From contig NZ_VANI01000014.1 in NCBI RefSeq assembly GCF_005771435.1, positions 168,284 through 232,283 on the forward strand: 64,000 bases of DNA, written 5' to 3'. The notes beneath the pieces were generated by a model. It searched no databases. It saw nothing but the letters and a program-made list of their open reading frames with translations, and had not been told where the DNA came from. The position numbers were made by a program, and so were the translations under genes. This DNA is from Microbulbifer harenosus (GTDB lineage: Bacteria; Pseudomonadota; Gammaproteobacteria; Pseudomonadales; Cellvibrionaceae). The first letter of the stretch is position 1. Each line of letters starts with the position of its first letter. Shown piece after piece: positions 8,001 through 16,121 of the stretch.

Positions 8001-10651
8001 AGTTCACGCCAACACTTGATGGCCGCATTGTTATTCCCGATCGCTCTGTTTATATGCGCGGCCGACGTCCACTGCAGAAGATGCTTGTGAGAGATACCGA
8101 GCCGGTACAGCGTTCGCACAATGGCATCGAGCGAGTTCAGTGACTGAGCTGGAAGCAACGCCAGCGACAGCAACCAGTGCAAGGCGCGTTGGTGCAACGC
8201 GGCGGGCCCCGCGCCCAGATGACGGCGTACGCGGCGCGGATCGGCCACACACCGCCACAGTAAAGAAAGCAGTTCAAGCCACAGCGGTGCGGCGGACAGC
8301 AACAGCAAACCACATGTCCAGCCCCAGGCCGTGCCGGGCAGGACGCCGCTCCAGGCCAGAACAAACAGCAGTAGCAGACTGGGTGCTTCCAGGCTGCGAC
8401 GCAGATTATCCGCGACTTTCCAGCGGTGAATAGCGGGGAGCGGATTCAGTATTTTCTCGCCACCTTCAATACTGACCCGCTTGCACAACCACGGCAGCAG
8501 TTGCCAGTCGCCGCGAATCCAGCGGTGCGAGCGACGCAGCAGCGCGAGTATGTTCGGAGGGTACTGCTCGTAAAACACCGAATCCGAAAGCAGTGCGGCG
8601 CCGCCGATGGCTCCTTCGAGCAGATCGTGGCTCAGGATCGCATTCTGCGACAACTGCCCGGCCAGGGTGCCGGAAAACACCCGTGGATCGTAAATGCCCT
8701 TTCCGGCAAATATCGCTTCGCCGAACAGGTCCTGATACGCGTCAGAAACCGCGTGTGTGTAAATATCCACAGTGCGGTCACCGGAGAAAATCTCACTGAA
8801 AACCGTATCCGCAGCGCCAACGGGATCGGTTTCCAGGCGCGGCTGCAGGAAACCGTGGCCTGCCACAACCCGGCGACTGCGCTCATCGATGACAGCGTGG
8901 TTCAACGGATGCGCCATGGTGGCGATAAGCCGTGCCGCTGTACCCGGCGGCATTTGGCTGTCGGCATCAAGAGTGATAACAAGCTGAATTTTTTGCAGTT
9001 CATGCCGGTCACCGGTGCCACTGATGAAACTGTGATCCTCGTGGCCTCGTATCAGGCGATTGAATTCCAGCAGTTTGCCGCGTTTTCGCTCCCATCCCAT
9101 CCAGCAGTTTTCCGCCGGGTTCCAACGCCGTTCACGGTGCAATAACAGAAATGGCGCCCGGCCCTCGCTGTCGGAATAGCGTTGATTCAGGTTGTCGACC
9201 GCTTCCCGTGCGGCCTGCAATAGCACCTCGTCTTTGTGGTGAATCTGGCTTGGTGCATCGGAAAAGTCGCTCAGCACGATATACACCAGGTTTCGGTCAC
9301 CATTATTGAGGTAATTGATTTCAAGGCACTGCAGTACCCTTGCGATGTCTTCTTCATCTGCGAACAATACGGGCATGACCACGGCGGTGCGATACTCCGC
9401 CGGCACGCCTCGTTCAAAATCCATCTTCGGCAGTTTACGGGGAGGGAGGCCATGGGTTATTAGCCCATTCAACAGCGCCAGCGCGACACCTACCAGCAGT
9501 ACTCCCGCCGCCGCGAGCGTCAGCAGTGCAACTAGGGGGGCAGTGCCTTTCCCAAACAGATACACTGCCAGCAAGAGAATGGGCGGAACAGAAAACAGTG
9601 CCAAGGTGCCAAAGTAGAATCCGGATGCGTGATCAAGCAGCTTTTGATGAAGCCTCTGATAGGGCTCGGCGTGGTAGCCGACCGCCTCCTCCAACGCTGT
9701 GTGCCCTTCTCCGATCAGGTAATAGCCTACATGACGCCGGCGAACATCCTCCGTTTCTTGTTCGCAAAGCCTGAGCACCTGCTCGGCAACACGATGCTCG
9801 GCCAGCGCGCTGCCGCGAGAGAGCATCTCGACGACACCGCTATACTGGTCTCGGGTTTCGAAATCCATTTTGTCGTATGCGCCGGTAGGATCGGCTGCCA
9901 GTATTCGTTCAACGCGACTCAGGGATTCAACGAATTTTCGCCAGTCGTGGGTACGCAATTCGCGAAGACTGATAACCACGCTGGCGATGCCGACGCTTTC
10001 TGCATCGGCTCCTGTCTCAACCTGTGTAAGTGCCACGTCGGCAAACTGTACCAGCTGATCCAGCAGGCTCAGGCGCAGTAAAGCCGCCAGTGCCCACAGT
10101 TCGCCAGTGGTGAGAATGCACTCGTTCTGATAGAAGTCGACAAGTTCGTATACCGTTTCAAGATCCAGCGGCTGCCGGACAGGACCAATCAGTGCCACAG
10201 CGAGCGCATGTGCGCGTAGATCCACCCCACCGTCTTCGGCGGCAATCTTGGGTAACTGCCGGAGATACTTGCGCGGCAGGGATTCGCGCACGAGTTCGAG
10301 GGCTTCCTGCACGACATGGCGGTTATCCAGCAACCACTCTTCGCTGCGGCTTCCTTTTTCACCACTTTCCACACGGGCAGACAGACGCTGATAAATACGC
10401 TGAAATTCCTGTTCCAGACGCCGTAGTTGTGTGCGCAGAGGGTAGTAGCGTGCGGAGGAAACCAGGTGCCGGTGGCGCCGCGACAAAGCCAGGATATCGT
10501 CATGGCGTTGGCGGTCATCATCCACGGCGGGATCATTTTCCCTATCTGCGTCTACAGAGACCGGCGGTACCGGGCTTCGGGATACATATTTGCGCGAGAA
10601 AAATTTGCGCGCACGGCTGAATCGGTCAGATTTTCCACGGCGCAATTTCAT
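2012..10651 (-). CDS. ndvB: Cyclic beta-1,2-glucan synthase-type protein (NdvB/Cgs; GT84 + GH94 architecture)
   Basis: A giant inner-membrane protein of 2879 residues, close to the roughly 2800-2900 usual for Cgs/NdvB, which make cyclic beta-1,2-glucans for the periplasm. In order: an N-terminal cytoplasmic region; membrane segments near 350-410; a family 84 glycosyltransferase domain with the metal-binding DADSQ at about 560 and HRWIRGDWQLLPW at about 713; more membrane segments near 745-925; a glucoamylase-like domain; and C-terminal GH94 (phosphorylase-like) domains with NGDWNDGFN at about 2550, matching the catalytic Asp region that trims chain length. The ATG overlaps the stop of the upstream usp gene by four bases (ATGA), so translation is coupled. 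Whether the product is truly cyclic cannot be read from sequence. Confidence 0.93.
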   Translation of the reverse strand: MKLRRGKSDRFSRARKFFSRKYVSRSPVPPVSVDADRENDPAVDDDRQRHDDILALSRRHRHLVSSARYYPLRTQLRRLEQEFQRIYQRLSARVESGEKGSRSEEWLLDNRHVVQEALELVRESLPRKYLRQLPKIAAEDGGVDLRAHALAVALIGPVRQPLDLETVYELVDFYQNECILTTGELWALAALLRLSLLDQLVQFADVALTQVETGADAESVGIASVVISLRELRTHDWRKFVESLSRVERILAADPTGAYDKMDFETRDQYSGVVEMLSRGSALAEHRVAEQVLRLCEQETEDVRRRHVGYYLIGEGHTALEEAVGYHAEPYQRLHQKLLDHASGFYFGTLALFSVPPILLLAVYLFGKGTAPLVALLTLAAAGVLLVGVALALLNGLITHGLPPRKLPKMDFERGVPAEYRTAVVMPVLFADEEDIARVLQCLEINYLNNGDRNLVYIVLSDFSDAPSQIHHKDEVLLQAAREAVDNLNQRYSDSEGRAPFLLLHRERRWNPAENCWMGWERKRGKLLEFNRLIRGHEDHSFISGTGDRHELQKIQLVITLDADSQMPPGTAARLIATMAHPLNHAVIDERSRRVVAGHGFLQPRLETDPVGAADTVFSEIFSGDRTVDIYTHAVSDAYQDLFGEAIFAGKGIYDPRVFSGTLAGQLSQNAILSHDLLEGAIGGAALLSDSVFYEQYPPNILALLRRSHRWIRGDWQLLPWLCKRVSIEGGEKILNPLPAIHRWKVADNLRRSLEAPSLLLLFVLAWSGVLPGTAWGWTCGLLLLSAAPLWLELLSLLWRCVADPRRVRRHLGAGPAALHQRALHWLLSLALLPAQSLNSLDAIVRTLYRLGISHKHLLQWTSAAHINRAIGNNNAAIKCWRELWIAPVLAAGIIVWLAVSAPASLLVAAPLLLVWLLLPSLALRINRPHKIAIPDLSEEDTQELRLLARRTWYFFEHFMGPDDHWLPPDNYQEEPVAVLARRTSPTNIGLGLLATLSAYDFGYLDLTQLLARLNNSFERMRGLQRYRGHFLNWYETRELHPLNPRYVSTVDSGNLAGSLLALASGLNSLHNTELSGRQLVMGIADTLGIVAETLQPSDPDTAAVEVREIVETITGLRARLEVRAERDPWWKIIDDVYEQEVPSLQDRVLTMIERDEDFSAESLGRLRHWLDELHQHAVAARRYEDNLEPWQRLLAAPPRACREEGSLTAENFRALADTLRGPITLSSLASVCTRAGDQLRALQRELAGAGDHAQQETDAWCDKMQRALAVAQDSAGRYRRDISRLAARAVGWAEEMDFAFLYDSDRHLFHIGYNVNDAALDPNYYDLLASESRLTGFIAIAKGDIPARHWRHLERPFRHIQRRVALMSWSATLFEYLMPRLLMETPDHSLMGRACRNAIDIHRDFADRFGVPWGIAESGFYELDSHLHYQYRAFGVPGIGFKRDLGERLVIAPYASMMALPFCPDRVMTNLRQLRSHGGYGQFGLHEAIDFGRTAKPAPRRARTVRSYMSHHQGMILLAVNNFLHGDIMLRRFHSDVRIAGITPLLHERMPVAPQALTPWRRPGVMRSFHSEVVLETWTAAPARGFPQYNLLSNGHYSLVLAADGAGGAYWNNIALTRWQPDPTHHQWGRFCYVRDLDSDHLFSVGQSPCGAEQSQRTAHFSPQSVEFQRREAELFCRMHIAVSSQHDVEARRLIIKNESNRERRLLLADFAEVVLAPEREDQRHPAFAKLFVESQYLPEDQVMIYRRRPRGSNEKPIYLAHSVLVQSGVRHRLAWETDRVRFLGRGGTAADPKAMRDGLMGFSGTTGPVLDPVIAAAQEVVIPPQSEIEVVYLTGISKSRRELLSMLSGYRSRPKARWVFDLARMQSEQELRNLHITAGEMRWMADLLSTVLAPVSTLRAPSRVLAHSRHIQPALWSRGISGDNPILLIHIRNSHELDFAEPILQAHTYWCGRGVGIDLVIIDEESAGYEQQIRDRLQERIVEVRGRTLRKLAGVVVMVPGQELSGEARIQLLAAARVVLDSGAGTVRTQLQKAETAWQALKQPLPPFVPVGPADHRPQATPELVRPQDLQFDNGLGGFSADGREYILHLEPGQRPPAPWVNVIANPDFGCLVSEGGSCCTWAGNSGEHRLTTWNNDPVRDPSGEVLYLRDEESAEVWSPTPAPRPGDGAYQVRHGAGYTEYHHNSHGLVQIWRITVDREAPVKIGRLTLTNCWDRPRRLTATYYVEWVQGLVRANSWPYLVCEYDAETAALLARNAFVPDTKPGVAFLTSNLPPHGLTTDRHEFLGDAVGLEAPQALFRIGLSGRVQCGGDPCAAYQVHIDLGPGETQLVYFVMGEGTDRAHALALAQEFRQPQRAEAADMAFEQFWEDYLGSVQVEIPDKATELMVNRWLPYQTLACRLWGRSGFYQSSGAFGFRDQLQDVQALLWTHPEWTREHILRAASRQFQDGDVLHWWHENPLRGVRTRCSDDLLWLPFVTAQYIRHTGDYEILDESVSYLKGAPLQKDEHERYADFDTSDEYGSLYEHCCRAIERASAVGPHGLPVIGNGDWNDGFNRISTTGRGESVWMGWFLLRVCRDMAPLCEHIGDSALADYYRRLGENFRQQVEDSGWDGAWYRRAYYDDGTPVGSKQSDECKIDLIAQTWSVLSQESPTERAREAMASAYEHLVQEDARQILLLKPAFDKTKKDPGYIKGYPPGIRENGGQYTHAATWSVWAAAGLGHTERAHHLFSLINPITHTDSAAGVARYRTEPYVLAGDVYGVAPHVGRGGWTWYSGASGWLYRGALEALLGIKICDGNRLQIQPCLPQSWNQYQLSLRFGNSRYHIEVQHCGGALGEITALTVDGENVPAGDISLIDDGATHKVVCVFDTAQADRVG

Positions 10652-11637
10652 GAATGTGCAGAACCATCTTGTGCTAGTGCCAAATGGGACTGCTGGCAGA
10701 ACTCACCGCCGGTGCGCAACGACTGCAACTGGGCATCGGGCAAGTCCTGAAAAACGAGGACCGGAAGATTGCTTTGACAAATAACCGTGTGGCAAAGCGT
10801 TCCTGTAACCTGTTGCGCGCCGGTGTGCCAGTCGTGGGCGCTCATGGCGATCAGATCAACCCCCTCTTCAGCCGCCGTTGCGTATATACGTTCGGCAACA
10901 TTCTGCGCAATTAGAAGCCGCGGTCGCACCTTAATACCATTTTTCAACTGATTGGCAATCTCTTCCAGATATGCCTCGGCGGCACGTCGGTTACACTCGA
11001 CGAATTTCTCGCGTGTTGCGTGTTCCTCACGGGTGATTGGCATTCGCCTCGGCATTTCCGGTACCGCAATTACCTGCAGCAAAATGATCTCTACTTCCTG
11101 TCCTCGCATAAGCGAGGCCACATGGCACGCTACCCACTCCGAACGAGGAGAACCATCCATGGACACCAAGATACGTTTGTACGCCGTTTTCTCTTCCGCC
11201 AGGGACGCTTCCCCCGGCCGCACAACCAGGAAAGAGCGACCGGCACCAGAAAAGACCTTCTGCGCCGTGCTGCCGAAATCGAAACGGCTGATACCCCCTT
11301 TCCCGTAAGCTGTGATTACCACAAGGTCGATAGAATTTTTTTCACAGTATTCAACGATCTGCTCCGCAGGGCGCCCCTCCACAATGGCCAGCGTCACATC
11401 AACGCCCTGAGCGGTAATTTTTTCTGATACCCCGTTCAGATAGCTGCGTATTTCCGCCCGTCGCAAGCGCCAGTCTACGGGGTCGGCACAGTGTTCATCG
11501 ACATGTGAGGGGGGTTTCTGCACATGCAACAAGTGAATATCAGCGCCGCATTGACGCGCCAGTGAGACTGCATCGGTTATGGCCTGTTCAGCCAGTGCGG
11601 AACTATCCAGCGGCAACAGTATGTGCTTGAAAGGCAT
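10648..11637 (-). CDS. Tandem universal stress protein (two UspA domains)
   Basis: A soluble protein of 329 residues made of two UspA domains, about 1-150 and 155-310. The first keeps the nucleotide-binding G-x2-G-x9-G pattern in GKGGISRFDFGSTAQKV, so it probably binds ATP. The second has AMSAHDWHTGAQQVTGTLCH at the matching place, without the full pattern. It is the first gene of a two-gene operon with the glucan synthase, overlapping it by four bases. This ties the stress protein to envelope-glucan production. The exact role is unknown, as is usual for Usp proteins. Confidence 0.93.
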   Translation of the reverse strand: MPFKHILLPLDSSALAEQAITDAVSLARQCGADIHLLHVQKPPSHVDEHCADPVDWRLRRAEIRSYLNGVSEKITAQGVDVTLAIVEGRPAEQIVEYCEKNSIDLVVITAYGKGGISRFDFGSTAQKVFSGAGRSFLVVRPGEASLAEEKTAYKRILVSMDGSPRSEWVACHVASLMRGQEVEIILLQVIAVPEMPRRMPITREEHATREKFVECNRRAAEAYLEEIANQLKNGIKVRPRLLIAQNVAERIYATAAEEGVDLIAMSAHDWHTGAQQVTGTLCHTVICQSNLPVLVFQDLPDAQLQSLRTGGEFCQQSHLALAQDGSAHS

Positions 11638-11872
11638 AGTGGCTCCCCCGAGCGAATCGGCAGCAATATCGTCGGTGATAAGTTATCTTCAGGTCTGACA
11701 CAGGCGCCGGCGGAGTTATACGAGCATATCCTGCTCCGTTTATACCGGTGTCCAGTAAGTGAAATGCGGGAAATCAAAACGCGCTTAGAGCTTAGCTCGA
11801 CTATTTTGAGAAATACAAAAATTCCCCTAACTCAAGTGCAGATGTGCGCCATAACCCGGGAGCACTTTCCGT

Positions 11873-14290
11873 ATGAAAGATCACCAGTACATTCGATGGT
11901 TCAAGGACATCGGCCTGGCCAATCTCGCTGAAGTCGGTGGCAAGACTGCCTCGCTGGGTGAAATATACCGTTCGCTTCAGCCCTTGGGCATACGCGTTCC
12001 CAACGGATTCGCGATCACATCCGCCGCTTACCGCGACATGCTTGATCGCGCCGATGCCTGGGGGGCACTGCGATCGGTTCTGAAAACAAGTACCGACGGT
12101 GATCCCGGTCAACAACACGACGCTGCCAAACAGGCGCGGAGCATCGTCTACGAAGCGGGATTGCCCGACGAACTAGTGCAGCAAATCACAGCTGCCTACA
12201 TCGAACTGTGCGAGCAGTATGGGCCTGATCTGCGCGTAGCGGTGCGTAGCTCAGCCACAGCGGAAGATTTACCTGACGCGAGTTTTGCCGGTCAACACGA
12301 CAGTTTTCTCAACATCGGTAACAAGGAAGGTCTGCTGGAGGCTTGTCGGAAATGTTTCGCCTCGTTGTTTACTGCACGGGCAATCAGTTATCGCGAAAAA
12401 AACGGGTTTGACCACTTCAAAGTATCGCTCGCTATCGCCGTCATGAAAATGGTGCGCGCCGATCTTGCCTCAAGCGGAGTGATGTTTTCCCTGGATACGG
12501 ATAGCGGCTTCCGCGATGTCGTGTTTATTACTTCGGCATATGGCCTCGGAGAGAATATCGTTCAGGGTACCGTGGACCCAGATGAGTTCTATGTCCATAA
12601 ACCCACGTTCGCCCTCGGGCATCGCTGTGTACTGCGCCGGCAACTGGGCGCCAAACAGCAGACACTGGTGTGCGATGACGATATCAACAGCCAGAAACTG
12701 CACAATATCGACACCCCCGAGGTTAAGGGGGGCCGCTTTAGCCTGAGCGATGACGACGTATTGACCCTCGCACACTATGCAATTGAAACCGAAAATCACT
12801 ACAGCGCGCAGCGCGGCGCGCCCTGCCCGATGGATCTGGAGTGGGCCAAAGACGGTGACGACGGCCAGTTGTACCTGTTGCAGGCGCGCCCGGAAACTGT
12901 CGCCTCACGGAAACCGCGCAACCTGCTGAAACGCTATCACTTGCGCGACAAGCCGGATAAGGCTGCACTGTTGGCCAGCGGGCGCGCCATCGGCAGCGCC
13001 ATTGCCAGCGGTACGGTTCGCCGCGTGGCCGACGTGAGCGCGCTGTCGTCATTCCGCGATGGCGAGATCCTGTTCGCGGAAAGCACCAGTCCCGATTGGG
13101 GCCCTGCGATGCGGCGCGCGGCGGCGCTGGTCACCGAGCGCGGCGGGCGCACCTGCCATGCCGCCATTGTTGCCCGGGAATTCGGCATTCCTGCTATTGT
13201 CGGTATCGGCAGTGACCACCAGCTGGACGACGGCGCTTTGGTGACGCTGTCCTGTGCCGAAGGGGATACCGGTCGGGTCTACCGCGGTGAAATTCCCTTT
13301 GAGGTGACCACCACCCAGCTCGACCAGCTGCCGACACCCAAAACAAAAGTGATGATCAATCTCGGCAGTCCGGAACAGGCATTCCGGTTGAGCGCGCTGC
13401 CCTGTAACGGTGTCGGCCTCGCGCGTATGGAATTTATTGTCAACGAATACATCAAGGCGCACCCGATGGCGCTGGCGTGTCCGGACAAGGTCCCGGAAGA
13501 AAGCGCGCGCCAGGCACTGAAAGCCCTGACCGAACACTATGCCAGTGGAGCCGATTTCTTTATCCAGAAACTCTCCGAAGGCATCGGCACCATCGCCGCC
13601 GCTTTTTATCCGCGCCCGGTGATCGTGCGCACCTCGGACTTCAAGACCAATGAATACGCACGTCTGATCGGCGGCAGCCACTTCGAGCCCCACGAGGAGA
13701 ACCCGATGCTCGGCTTTCGCGGTGCCGCGCGCTATGCGCATCCCGCCTACGCGGAGGGCTTTGCGCTGGAATGCGCGGCACTCAAACGCGCGCGCGAGGA
13801 TATGGGGCTGACCAACATCAAGGTGATGATTCCCTTCTGCCGTCGCATTCCCGAGGGCGAGCAGGTATTGCAGGCCATGGCGGAGCACGGCCTCAGGCAG
13901 GGCAACAACGGTCTCGATGTCTATGTGATGTGTGAAATACCGAACAACGTGGTGCAGATCGACGCCTTCAGCCAATTGTTCGATGGCATCTCCATCGGCT
14001 CCAACGACCTCACGCAACTGGTACTCGGTGTGGACCGCGATTCCGATGTCGTCGCGTTTGATTTCGACGAGCGGGACCCCGGGGTAATGGAAATGATCCG
14101 CCTCGCCGTGGAGGGCGCACAGCGCAATGGCATTCCCGCGGGTATCTGCGGTGAAGCCCCATCCAACTATCCTGAAGTGGCGGAGTATCTGGTGAAACTG
14201 GGCATCACCTCCATCAGCCTCAGCCCCGATGCGTTGCTGCGCACCATCGAAAAAGTGGTGGTAATAGAACAGCAGGAACAGGTCAGCTAG
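11873..14290 (+). CDS. ppsA: Phosphoenolpyruvate synthase
   Basis: PEP synthase (pyruvate, water dikinase) of 805 residues, which converts pyruvate and ATP to PEP, AMP and phosphate for gluconeogenesis. It has the N-terminal ATP-grasp domain (GGKTASLGE at the start, RSSATAEDLPDASFAGQHD in the middle), the swivelling phosphohistidine domain with catalytic His429 in GGRTCHAAIVA, and a C-terminal TIM-barrel with the catalytic Cys in GICGEAPSNYPE. A GGGAG Shine-Dalgarno lies about 8 bases before the ATG. It is divergent from the usp-ndvB operon across a 235-base gap. The length matches the family. It opposes pfkB at the other end of this block. Confidence 0.96.
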   Translation: MKDHQYIRWFKDIGLANLAEVGGKTASLGEIYRSLQPLGIRVPNGFAITSAAYRDMLDRADAWGALRSVLKTSTDGDPGQQHDAAKQARSIVYEAGLPDELVQQITAAYIELCEQYGPDLRVAVRSSATAEDLPDASFAGQHDSFLNIGNKEGLLEACRKCFASLFTARAISYREKNGFDHFKVSLAIAVMKMVRADLASSGVMFSLDTDSGFRDVVFITSAYGLGENIVQGTVDPDEFYVHKPTFALGHRCVLRRQLGAKQQTLVCDDDINSQKLHNIDTPEVKGGRFSLSDDDVLTLAHYAIETENHYSAQRGAPCPMDLEWAKDGDDGQLYLLQARPETVASRKPRNLLKRYHLRDKPDKAALLASGRAIGSAIASGTVRRVADVSALSSFRDGEILFAESTSPDWGPAMRRAAALVTERGGRTCHAAIVAREFGIPAIVGIGSDHQLDDGALVTLSCAEGDTGRVYRGEIPFEVTTTQLDQLPTPKTKVMINLGSPEQAFRLSALPCNGVGLARMEFIVNEYIKAHPMALACPDKVPEESARQALKALTEHYASGADFFIQKLSEGIGTIAAAFYPRPVIVRTSDFKTNEYARLIGGSHFEPHEENPMLGFRGAARYAHPAYAEGFALECAALKRAREDMGLTNIKVMIPFCRRIPEGEQVLQAMAEHGLRQGNNGLDVYVMCEIPNNVVQIDAFSQLFDGISIGSNDLTQLVLGVDRDSDVVAFDFDERDPGVMEMIRLAVEGAQRNGIPAGICGEAPSNYPEVAEYLVKLGITSISLSPDALLRTIEKVVVIEQQEQVS

Positions 14291-14342
14291 CAGCTATTGG
14301 CTGGGTCCGTATTCATTCAATGATCAGAGCGAGGCGATCACC

Positions 14343-14459
14343 ATGCACGCAACCAACTGGTATCCCAAGCTCGCCAAATCAGCGGCGCGTTTCTGCGGTC
14401 GGCCAAAAATATTTGCGCCCGCCGTCGCGACCACCTTGCTATGGGCCATCGCCGGATAA
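14343..14459 (+). pseudogene. Probable N-terminal remnant of a low-affinity iron permease-family gene
   Basis: A 38-codon open frame whose product (NWYPKLAKSAARFCGRPK, then FAPAVATTLLWAIAG) resembles the start of PF04120 'low affinity iron permease' proteins. In that family a short cytoplasmic helix with a GRP/GSP turn leads into a first membrane helix ending W-A-x-x-G. Here the frame stops exactly at the end of that helix, and nothing of the other helices follows before terC starts 9 bases later. I read it as a decayed remnant left when terC, or a deletion, replaced the rest. It could instead be an expressed single-helix microprotein. The family match is from memory of the pattern. Confidence 0.42.
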
Positions 14460-14468
14460 CTGGTAGAT

Positions 14469-15542
14469 ATGCTGGCAATACCGCCCATGATCTGGATCTG
14501 GATTGCATTCATCGCGTTTGTGCTGCTAATGCTGGCTCTGGACCTAGGTGTGTTTCATCGCCACGCCCACGAGGTTAATTTGCGCGAAGCGATGCTGTGG
14601 TCGGCGGTCTGGATAACCCTGGGTTTGCTGTTTTCCGTCTTCGTCTGCTTTGCTTACGACGCCAAACTGTTTGGACTGGGTACCGAGCCCGACGCGGTCG
14701 ATGGCCTGTTGAACAGCGGCGCCAGTGCCACCCAGAAATATCTACTTGGCTACGTGATTGAAAAGTCCCTCAGTGTGGACAATATCTTCGTCATCGCGAT
14801 CATTTTCGATTACTTCCACATACCGAGAAAGCATCAGCACCGGGTACTTTTCTGGGGCATCCTCGGCGCACTGGTACTGCGCGGACTCATGATCGCGCTG
14901 GGCGCCAGGCTGGTGGCGGAATTCCACTGGATTCTCTACTTGTTCGCGATTTTCCTGATTCTGACCGCGCTAAAAATACTGCTGCTAAAGTCCGATTCCC
15001 CAAATCCCGGCCGCAATCTTTTGGTGAGGCTGATCCGGCGCATCGTTCCGGTCACCGAGCGATTGTACGGTCAGCGCTTTATGCTGCGCGCGTCAACCAT
15101 CGTTGCCCTCGCGGCCGGAAGGCAGGACGGTCAGGATCCAGCGGTAGCACAACTGCCTCCAGGCAAACTCCTGTTGACGCCGCTTGCGCTGGCACTGATC
15201 GTCGTCGAGACAAGCGACGTGATTTTCGCGATCGATTCCATCCCCGCCATTTTTGCCATCACGGCCGATCCGTTCCTGGTGTTCACCAGTAATGTGTTTG
15301 CGATCCTCGGCCTGCGCTCATTGTACTTCGCCTTGTCCGCCGTTATCGCCAGGTTCCATTACCTGAAAACCGCGCTGGCACTGGTGTTGATAGTCGTGGG
15401 CATAAAAATGCTGCTGGCAGACTGGTTACATGCACTGGTCGGGTCACACTTCAATCTGTATCTGCTGGTGGTGGTGCTGGCGATTCTCGCATCCGGCGTA
15501 CTGGTGTCCCTGATCGTAGAGAATCGCACCAGACAGAAATAG
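14469..15542 (+). CDS. TerC/Alx-family integral membrane protein
   Basis: An inner-membrane protein of 357 residues with about eight to nine hydrophobic segments. Family marks are ALDLGVFHR in the first helix, the conserved EKSLSVDNIFV segment, and ETSDVIFAIDSIPAIFA with the paired acidic residues typical of TerC/Alx. Members move or sense metal cations, for example Mn2+ export by Alx and tellurite-resistance-linked TerC. The substrate here cannot be told. It starts 9 bases after the permease remnant and may share its old promoter. It is the last gene of the carbon and stress block. Confidence 0.92.
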   Translation: MLAIPPMIWIWIAFIAFVLLMLALDLGVFHRHAHEVNLREAMLWSAVWITLGLLFSVFVCFAYDAKLFGLGTEPDAVDGLLNSGASATQKYLLGYVIEKSLSVDNIFVIAIIFDYFHIPRKHQHRVLFWGILGALVLRGLMIALGARLVAEFHWILYLFAIFLILTALKILLLKSDSPNPGRNLLVRLIRRIVPVTERLYGQRFMLRASTIVALAAGRQDGQDPAVAQLPPGKLLLTPLALALIVVETSDVIFAIDSIPAIFAITADPFLVFTSNVFAILGLRSLYFALSAVIARFHYLKTALALVLIVVGIKMLLADWLHALVGSHFNLYLLVVVLAILASGVLVSLIVENRTRQK

Positions 15543-15745
15543 CATCCTGTGGATACAACGCGACAATATGAATGCGAGAGGGATTTTCCGATCCACAGCA
15601 ATAGCCTCCCGAGCGCATAGTGACGGTCGCGGAAGATGTGCCGGTCCATTGTGCGGCTGGTGGACTGCAGGGGTTCCACCGTTAAAGTAAAGGTCACGCT
15701 AGGCACACTTTGACACATGGTCGCCGCAACACATTCGCCATCCCA

Positions 15746-16105
15746 TCACACAATGGCATTTGCCAGGATGATCACCACCCCATAGGACGCGACACCGACA
15801 AACACCGGCCATCCCAGCGATCTGGTCCAGCGCCACACCAACAGGGTCACCATGGCACCCAGCGCCGTCGCGAGCCAGGATGCGAGGCCGGCCTCTCCCG
15901 GCACAAGCGATACTCCAAACATAGCCGCGATCATCAGCGGTCCAAGCACACTGAGCCAGGTGGGCATGGATTCCAGCGTATTTTTTGCTTTGCGTTGAAC
16001 CAGATGGCGCTGCATCCACACCAGTGGCAGGGCCCGCAAAAGAAAGGTTCCAAGTGCGCATGCAAGCAACGCAACCCAGACACCAATGTTCATTCCGCTA
16101 TTCAT
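15746..16105 (-). CDS. azlD: AzlD-family branched-chain amino acid transport protein
   Basis: A small membrane protein of 119 residues with four hydrophobic segments and the AzlD pattern: an N-terminal helix, TFLLRALPL, an alternating loop, and a C-terminal pair of helices. AzlD is the small subunit of the AzlCD exporter for leucine, isoleucine, valine and analogues. It follows azlC by 16 bases on the same strand, with a GGAGG about 10 bases before the ATG. A second in-frame ATG four codons on is possible. Confidence 0.88.
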   Translation of the reverse strand: MNSGMNIGVWVALLACALGTFLLRALPLVWMQRHLVQRKAKNTLESMPTWLSVLGPLMIAAMFGVSLVPGEAGLASWLATALGAMVTLLVWRWTRSLGWPVFVGVASYGVVIILANAIV

Positions 16106-16121
16106 TCCGTCGCGTCCTCCA

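Noticed and set aside
13049..14017. 322-codon minus-strand frame
   Set aside because: Antisense of ppsA; no motif.
1..15542. Transmissible locus of stress tolerance
   Set aside because: Hsp20 suggested it, but ClpK, FtsH, YfdX, HdeD, KefB and DegP are all absent.
15359..15718. 119-codon minus-strand frame overlapping terC
   Set aside because: Half of it lies antisense to terC; the free part has no recognisable fold and no ribosome site.
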